Shown: positions 57,621 to 64,000 of the stretch, in pieces | Layout of the letters: each line of letters starts with the position of its first letter | How positions within the stretch are numbered: position 1 is the first letter of the stretch | From: Clitoria ternatea | Lineage: Eukaryota > Streptophyta > Magnoliopsida > Fabales > Fabaceae | Length of the DNA stretch: 64,000 nt | Assembly (NCBI GenBank): GCA_037962975.1 | Contig: CM075674.1 | Coordinates: forward strand, 41,368,501 to 41,432,500 | Direction of reading: 5' to 3' | Program-made: the position numbers and the translations under genes | Notes under the pieces: generated by a model | Told to the model about the DNA's origin: nothing | What the model saw: only the letters and a program-made list of their open reading frames with translations | Database searches by the model: none

Positions 57621-60600
57621 CTAGCTTTGCCTAAGTTCAATGAAGTGTGAGGCCCATTGCCTTCTAACATCATCCACAAGTTCCTTTGGGAAATATGACC
57701 GGTCATTAAAGTACTGCAAACAATGCACAAAACAATTAGAACAAAAGCTTTATTTATTACATGAAATTGATGAAATTGGAGAAAAGTAGTCCAAATGATG
57801 AGAATTACCTCTGTCCATCCATCTACTAAATGATGTTGGACAATGGTCAGCATAGTGTGCATGACGAAATAGCCACACTCAAAGGTACCCTTCTGCCTGT
57901 AAGACTACAATGGACATATAGTATAGAATAAGTGAATTCGGAACTTAAAAAACATGTACTGAAGATTTGAATGAATACGATTGACTTACTTTTGGGTACA
58001 CCCATACAACTGTTCTTCCTGTGTGCTTGTTTCCAATCAGTACATTGTATCCAACCACCGCCCTGCGTCAAACAAAACACAAGATAAGTTAGAATTGTAT
58101 AGTTCTAAAAACGATGTAATTGAATTTGTGGTTATTGTTTAGGGATGAACTTACCGGTCTACTATATCTCTCAGGTCTTGTGGAGCTGTTTTGTGCAAAC
58201 TATCAAAGTACAGAGCAAGATAGTGCTTCGGACAGATCACCAGAAGCGTCCAGTGAGCCCTGCAGTTACGAGTGATAAGTGAGACTTCAAAATGCAAAAT
58301 ATCATAACAATAATTATGGAATAGAGTATTACCCTTTATGATAGGGGCCCATGTATATAGACTTCCCAGACTCAAACATCCAATTCTGGATGTATGTCTG
58401 GGTGTTTTGCGAGGTGTTTCCTTGCCTCTGTATGAGAGAGGGCTCTAAGAAACCGTAAGTTCCTTGGAAACCCAAGTCCACTGAGAGTTTTGCCAGATAC
58501 CTAAACAAGGTAAGACATGGTTAGCGACAAATAACTTGTATAATGAAAAAATTGGACAACACAAGGATATACTTACAGCTCCCACAACTGAAAGATGGAG
58601 CCGTTCAGCATCGACGTCCCCGTAATAATGTCACAAATGTCAGAACTTGTAACGTAAACTGGAAAAGCACTGGGATGGCCGAACACTAGTGGCTGCCATG
58701 GGACCTGAACAGTGTCGTTAGCTTCCTCATACCCGATGCGCCATAGCATCTGGACGGGATCCTTGGCCGGGTCTGGCTTCTTCAATGGCTGTTCCTGTTG
58801 AACAATTGACAACCATCACATTTTGTACCATAATTGACAAGGAAATAAAGCTAGTTAGTGTTTAGGGTTTTTACCTGTCCAGGGGCAATCACCAGAAGTC
58901 TGTTGGGCCACATCAGAAAGTGGCCCACCGCCTGACCTACGGTCTTCACCTCCTGAGTTGCCACTGGCACAGCAGCATCCTCCTCGAGGACGAGCACAAC
59001 CGAGACCCTGGACATACCATCAGGTAATGTCTGATGGTGAACCACAGGGCCTAAGTTGTGCACCATACCAGTGGCAACTGGCTCCTCCGACCCGTCAATG
59101 AACAGGTCACATTGACGGGTGTCTGGTGGCTCGACCCCGTCATCCTCAGGGTCAGCCGCAGCGCACGACCCCTTAGTGCTAACCTTCCGTACCTACATAT
59201 TTACACATCAGGCAGAAGTTATTCAACAATGAAAGTGATTACAAACAATAAAATTGAGGAAAATAAATAAAGAATCTAACCTGTGGGTCGCTGGCTGGTG
59301 TAGTAGTCTCCTGGTGGTGGCTGAGTGAGGCCTTCATCTCCTCCCTGAATCGGGCTATCTCCTGGTGGAGCCTAGATATCTTCTCCTGGTACTCAGCCTT
59401 CACAACAGCCACCTTTTGCTCCACTATTTGCTCAAGGGATGGGGTAGGGTCGGGAGCACCGTAATAGGCGCAGAGGCCTGTAAAATGTGAATGATTAGCC
59501 CATAATTGTTTAACAGATAACAAAATGAATGCATAGAGTTAGTTAGCACTTACCTACACCTCGACCAACAGCACGCACTCTTCCTGGGTGCTCTGGCCTG
59601 CCAATGGCGGTAGTCAATATATCCTCCCGTCCATGGGCTACGAAAGACCCTTGGGTTGATTGCTCAACCAAGGAATCCTGAAACCAATCAAGTTAGTATT
59701 CACTTCCTTCACGTAAACTGAAAAACAGACACTGATATAAAGGGGAATACTTACTATCCGTGAGGCAACCTCCTGAGCCTGTGAGGAAGTGTATTCCTCA
59801 CTCTTCTTGATCCTAGCCCGCTTCCATTTGTCGTGGCGCGCAGGTGGGGAAGGGGGATCCACAATACCAGTGTCAGTCTGACACTGACTCAGCCTCTCCT
59901 GTGCCAGCCGCTCCTCCAACCTACGGTAACCGCCACGTGACAGTGTGTGTGGGCAGTCATTTAGCTTCCTAGTCTCCTTGGCTTTCTTTCTGGTCTCCTA
60001 CAACAAGAAAAAACCATGTGTACAGTTAGTCGTATAAATTATACATATTATTTAATCATCTAAAAACCAATGTACCTGAAACTCGGCAGAATGTCTAGAT
60101 GCAACAAAAGCATCCCAGGTCTCCTGATCGATGAATGGATACTTCTCTCCAGGGAACTTTCCTTGGTCGTCCCCGAATACATACCTACAATGAAAGGTAC
60201 ATTTAAACTAAGGATTGGTACAATTTGGTGAAACGTTGATTAAGAATTTAAAGTTCAATATACCTCGTGGTGAGTATGGATTTGAACGACCTCCATTGCT
60301 CAGCCATGATACCGAGGACCTTCCTGCTCGCTATGTCGGAAGATGGTATCTCAAAAGAATCCTACATGAAAGGAGTTAGTCCATAAAGGAGTCCTTATTA
60401 AGAGTTACATGAAATAATACACTAAAATAAAACTTAAATAATACATAAGTTACCAGAACATCACTCCATAGCTGGTTCTTCACCACCTCCTCGACACTAT
60501 CCCAGTCGGGGATAATGATGGACACCTTCGACCGTACCACAACCCCCAGATAACTGCTAAGCTTCGTGGCATGCGGTCCACTAAATCTGCCGGTGTTGAC

Positions 60601-60738
60601 ATCCATGTCAACAACTGGCCTCTCTCCCCGGTGACGCCTACGTGCGACATCTGGCATCCGGGTAACACCTCTACTCTTCCGAGCAGAGGAACCACTGGCC
60701 TGTGAGTCGGACCTGGATCGTCCATCCTGGTCAGCCAT
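57621..60738 (-). CDS. CACTA-2 second gene: Transposase_24-like N-terminus and C-terminal Ulp1-like protease, 13 exons
   Basis: Exons on the minus strand: 60738-60454, 60361-60264, 60184-60076, 59997-59755, 59677-59554, 59477-59281, 59192-58875, 58794-58577, 58500-58333, 58259-58155, 58062-57990, 57892-57809 and 57713-57621. All have GT-AG borders; the total is 2115 nt, 704 residues, with no stop found. The N-terminus MADQDGRSRSDSQASG is polar. VSIIIPDWDSVEEVVKNQ and MAEQWRSFKSIL fit the plant En/Spm Transposase_24 family. A coiled coil follows (EKISRLHQEIARFREEMK), then a conserved middle domain (VPWQPLVFGHPSAFPVYV), then a C48 Ulp1-like fold: AHWTLL (His), YFDSL (Asp), FECGYFVMH (Cys). Such proteases cut SUMO-like modifiers. 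It is carried by the transposon; its role in transposition is unknown. The start choice is supported by the in-frame ATG conserved in CACTA-3. Confidence 0.85.
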
Positions 60739-60852
60739 GAGTATCTGTCCAAACAAGGAAAAAAACTGTCAAATATTTAATATAACATTTAAAACAACGA
60801 ATAACTAATATAACATGTAATGAAATGAATCACCAACAAGATTAATACCCTA

Positions 60853-62995
60853 TTAAGATGAAATATTTTCCCACAAGCCCTCATGGTGGTCATGACGACT
60901 GGCAACTACATCATCTATGTCATGTTCCACGATAGATGTTGGAATACGTGTTATAGTTGATGGAATGTCCACAATATCAAGATTGGGGTCTCCAATGTGT
61001 CTACCTTGGATAACAATTGACCACCGTTTGTCAGTTGGATCAGCCACATAAAAAACTTGCTTCACCTGCGTTGCCATTATGAATGGTTCTTCCTTATGCC
61101 CGATCTTGTTGAGGTCCACCAACGTAACTCCTAAATCATCAGTTGTGACACCGTTCTTATTATCAACCCATTTGCATTTAAACACAGGAACGGTGAAGGG
61201 ACCATAATCAACTTCCCATATATCTTCAATCACACCAAAGTAGCATGACTCCGCCATCACAGGGTTGTTGTCCTTTGCAGTTGAGAAATGCATTGACTGA
61301 GCCACAACCATCACTCCACTGTTTTGATTTGTACTCTTTTCATCCTGTGTCCTTGTATAAAATGAATAGTTGTTTATGTCATACCCACAAAAGGTGAGGA
61401 CATCAAAGTTCGGGCCCTGTGCTAGTCGATGTAATGTCGAGGATGCAGATGCATCTTTCAGGACGGTCTTTTGGAACCACTGCATGAAACTCTTGTTGTG
61501 TTCATTCAACAACCACTTTTCAGTCATTTTAGGGTTGGTTTTCTTGACTAGCTCCTTGTGTGTGGCTAGATACGGTTGCACGTCGTCCGTGTTGTTTAAA
61601 ATATACAAGTGTGCCTGAAGGACATCAGCACGTGGCATGCTCTTCACTTTTTTTCCAATCGTTCCTTTCCCATCCAATCTCCCTTCATGACGGGTCGTTG
61701 GAATACCAATGCTTGCAGCATGTGACATGTATTCAGTGCAAAACTCAATTGCTTCCTCTGCAATATATCTTTCCACAATTGAAGCTTCAGGACGACGTTG
61801 GTTCTTCATATACCCTTTCAATATCTTCATATATCGCTCAACGGGATACATCCAATGGAGGAACACTGGACCACAACAACGGACCTCTCTCACCAAATGG
61901 ATGATTAAGTGGACCATTATGTCAAAAAAAGAGGGCGGGAAATACATTTCAAGCTGACATAATATAAGTGATGCTTCCTGTTCCAACACATCCAATTCGC
62001 CGGGCACGATTACCTTGCAACATATGGAATTGAAAAACATACACAACCTTGTTATGACATTTCTCACATTTTTAGGAAGAATGTCACGAATGGCGATAGG
62101 CAGAAACTGCTGCATCAACATGTGACAATCGTGTGACTTCAACCCAATTAACTTTAAATCTTTCATGGAAACACAAGACTTGATGTTGGAGCCATAACCA
62201 GACGGAACTTTCACACTTCGTAACGATTCACACAGACTTTGCTTTTCTTTTCTTGATAACGTATGACATGCTGGAGGCAAATATGTTCTTTTGCCCTTTG
62301 ATTATGGATGCAAATCTTGACGTATACCCATCAACTCTAAGTCCATACGCGAGTTTAGGCCATCCTTAGTCTTCCCGGGTATGTTTAAGAGTGTACCAAC
62401 TAAACTGTCGCACACATTCTTCTCCACATGCATTACATCAATGCAGTGTCTTACATCAAGCTCCCTCCAATATGGCAGGTCAAAAAACACTGACCTTTTC
62501 TTCCAGTTGTTTTGTGTCGGGTGCTGTTTTTCACACTTACCAAATTGCACATTGACGTCCTTCACCTTTTCATATGCCTGGCGACCAGATAGTGGTGGAG
62601 GAGCCATTTCAAAATCTTGGGCACCGTTAAACGACTTCTTCAACCTTCGAAACAGATGATTCGCTTTAAGAAACCTTCGATGTCGAAGATAAACATTTTT
62701 CCTGCCATGATGCAACCGCATAGAACTAGTCCCCTCCTCAGATACTGGACAAGCTTTATGACCCTTCACACTGTACCCAGATAAGTTACCATACGCTGGA
62801 AAGTCATTGATTGTGCAAAATAACATGGCACGCAATTTGAATGATCGCCCGGTAAACCCATCAAACACTTCAACCCCGTCTTCCCATAACCTTTTGAGGT
62901 CTTCAACCAATGGAGTTAAATATACATCAATGTCGTTCCCTGGTTGTCGTGGACCAGAAATCATCATTGATAACATCACATATTTTCGCTTCATG
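60853..62995 (-). pseudogene. CACTA-2 transposase (TNP2/Transposase_21), interrupted
   Basis: Coding begins at the CACTA-4 junction with MKRKYVMLSMMISGPRQ, so the N-terminal domain lies beyond the inserted element. GNDIDVYLTPLVEDL, GYSVKGHKACPV and DVRHCIDVMHVEKNVCDSL follow. A TAA at 62302-62304 replaces a Gln codon after RQDLHP; the same frame then continues for 475 codons: LKSHDCHMLMQQFLPIAIRD, FFDIMVHLIIHLVREVR, YPVERYMKILKGYMKNQ and the C-terminal DUF4216/4218-type region ending GLWENISS. With one nonsense change and one insertion it is inactive, but it otherwise preserves the part deleted in CACTA-1. It lies 115 bases upstream of the second gene, on the same strand. Confidence 0.9.
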
Positions 62996-64000
62996 CACTA
63001 CTAGAAAAATGAGTAACAGCTACAACCAAATAGCGACCGCAACACGCCGTCGCTAATTAGTGACCGCCTTAGCGACCACAAAATGGAAGCGACCAGCAAC
63101 ATGGAACATAGTGACCACTTCCGTGACCGAAATATACCCGTCGCTAAAATACTTATAGAACCGTCACAAAACCATACATGGTCGCTGACCCGGTCGCTAT
63201 AGTTAATTCCCTCCACTTTTTTGGTTTCCCTCCAATATATTTATGGCGCCAATTGATAGCGACGGGCATTGTAGGGTCGCTATATCCTCGAATGGTTCAG
63301 TGACGTCCGCCATGACGTCGCTATGGTTACAATGTAGTGACGGTGGTATTGAGACGTCGCTATGGTTACAATGTAGCGACGGTGGTATTGAGACGTCGCT
63401 TATATTCGTCAATAATAGTGACGAAACATTCTCCCGTCGCTATCCCTCTGGAAATTTGTGACGTGATCTTTCTACCGTCGCTAGTTTGTCTATTTTAAAG
63501 AAGTTAGTGACGGTGTTTCTCTGCCGTCGCTATGTTTTGGTCTTCCCTCCACCTTTAAAGTTAGTGACGGTGGGGTGACATCGTCGCTAATTTTCAGGAG
63601 CTTAGTGACGGATTGGTGCAACCGTCGCTAACAATTCAGTTTCCCTCCAACATCTTCTTTTAATAATTGATTTTAGTGACGGTGGGCTGGCACCGTCGCT
63701 ATAGTTCAGGAGATTAGCGACGGGTTCGTACAACCCGTCGCTAAGAATTTAGTTTCCCTCCCAATTTCTTCTTTTAATAATTGATTTTAGTGACGGTGGG
63801 TTTCCAACCGTCGCTAAGTTTTAGGAGATTAGGGACGGATTTGCTTTTCCGTGGCTAATTGGTGACGGACATTGTGTGCCGTCGCTATAGCTAACTGATA
63901 CGTACTCAAAGTTAGCGACGGTAATTGTGTAGTCGCTAATGTTTTTAAAGTTTAGCGACGTTTTTACCGACGGGTCGGAGCGGTCGCTAAGTTTTACTGA
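62996..64000. mobile_element. CACTA-4: different CACTA family (TAGCGACGG type), left end only
   Basis: Starts CACTACTAGAAAAATGAG directly after ATG (62993-62995), the likely target duplication. The next kilobase is filled with TAGCGACGG and CCGTCGCTA units in both orientations; two 33-bp units with GGTGGTATTGAGACGTCGC lie at about 63337-63402. No transposase is visible before the window ends. Short frames here are repeat artefacts. Comparison with CACTA-1 (about 1121) and CACTA-3 (about 18045) shows the uninterrupted target. Confidence 0.9.

Larger units (their letters stand above)
56857..64000 (-). mobile_element. CACTA-2: CACTA transposon with intact Ulp1-type gene, interrupted by CACTA-4
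   Basis: Begins CACTAGTGGAAAAAAAGG at 56857, the same terminus as CACTA-1. Subterminal repeats reach about 57360. The minus-strand Ulp1-type gene is 57621-60738 and transposase runs from 60853 up to 62995, where CACTA-4 is inserted. The rest of the transposase and the other terminus are beyond the window. It is closely related to CACTA-1 and more distantly to CACTA-3. Confidence 0.9.

Noticed and set aside
63001..63461. Short frames with repeated SDVSIPPSLHCNH-type peptides
   Set aside because: Produced by the 33-bp repeats of the CACTA-4 subterminal region.

Overview
This is plant nuclear DNA, most likely a eudicot and plausibly a papilionoid legume. That is inferred from AT-rich flanks, plant-only LTR-retrotransposon lineages (Tat, Athila, Sirevirus-like Copia), CACTA transposons carrying a Ulp1-like gene, and a type I (AGL62-like) MADS-box gene. 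The species cannot be named from sequence alone. About 61 of 64 kb is transposable elements, mostly nested. Only about 3 kb (53815-56856) looks like ordinary host DNA. I see no rRNA or tRNA genes, no CRISPR and no bacterial genes.

Layout. (1) 1-4492: right part of an internally deleted CACTA element (CACTA-1, + strand), inserted in a minus-strand Sirevirus-like Copia element (4493 to about 10753). (2) The Copia element sits in the gag region of a plus-strand Ty3/gypsy element of the Tat lineage. That old element runs through the window in four pieces: about 10754-11408 (gag), 33896-37681 (gag end, protease, RT, two RNase H domains, start of integrase), 46737-47395 (rest of integrase) and 51683-53814 (3' UTR with tandem repeats, 3' LTR). 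(3) Its gaps are filled by an Athila-like element (11409-33895, minus strand), whose 3' LTR is split by a 9.4-kb CACTA element (CACTA-3, 11945-21309); by a non-autonomous Athila-like element (37682-46736), which contains a solo Copia LTR (41988 to about 43355); and by a 4.3-kb solo LTR (47396-51682). (4) 53815-56856: host island with an AGL62-like MADS gene carrying a premature stop, and exon-like fragments on the minus strand. (5) 56857-64000: CACTA-2 (minus strand) with an apparently intact 13-exon Ulp1-type gene. Its transposase gene is cut at 62996 by another CACTA family (CACTA-4, TAGCGACGG-type subterminal repeats), which runs off the window.

Target-site duplications support most junctions: TCTG(C/T) for Athila-1, ACGGC for Athila-2, (G/C)GACT for the solo LTR, and CCT/TCT for CACTA-3. 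The Tat reading frame resumes across each insertion when one copy of the duplication is discounted. The right LTR of Athila-1 is a natural empty site for CACTA-3. The Tat element is therefore oldest; Copia, Athila-1, Athila-2 and the solo LTR came later; CACTA-1, CACTA-3 and the Copia solo LTR later still.

The most unusual signal is that unrelated retroelements each carry dense arrays of short, family-specific inverted-repeat motifs in non-coding DNA: AATCGATT, CGCT-NN-AGCG and GCGTA-NN-TACGC. Two of the three have a variable central dinucleotide. Other points are a 251-bp near-perfect palindrome at one CACTA end, a microhomology deletion in CACTA-1, a 392-bp island of identity between otherwise diverged LTRs, and layered 62/35-bp tandem repeats in the Tat 3' UTR. 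I found no clearly new biological system beyond these.
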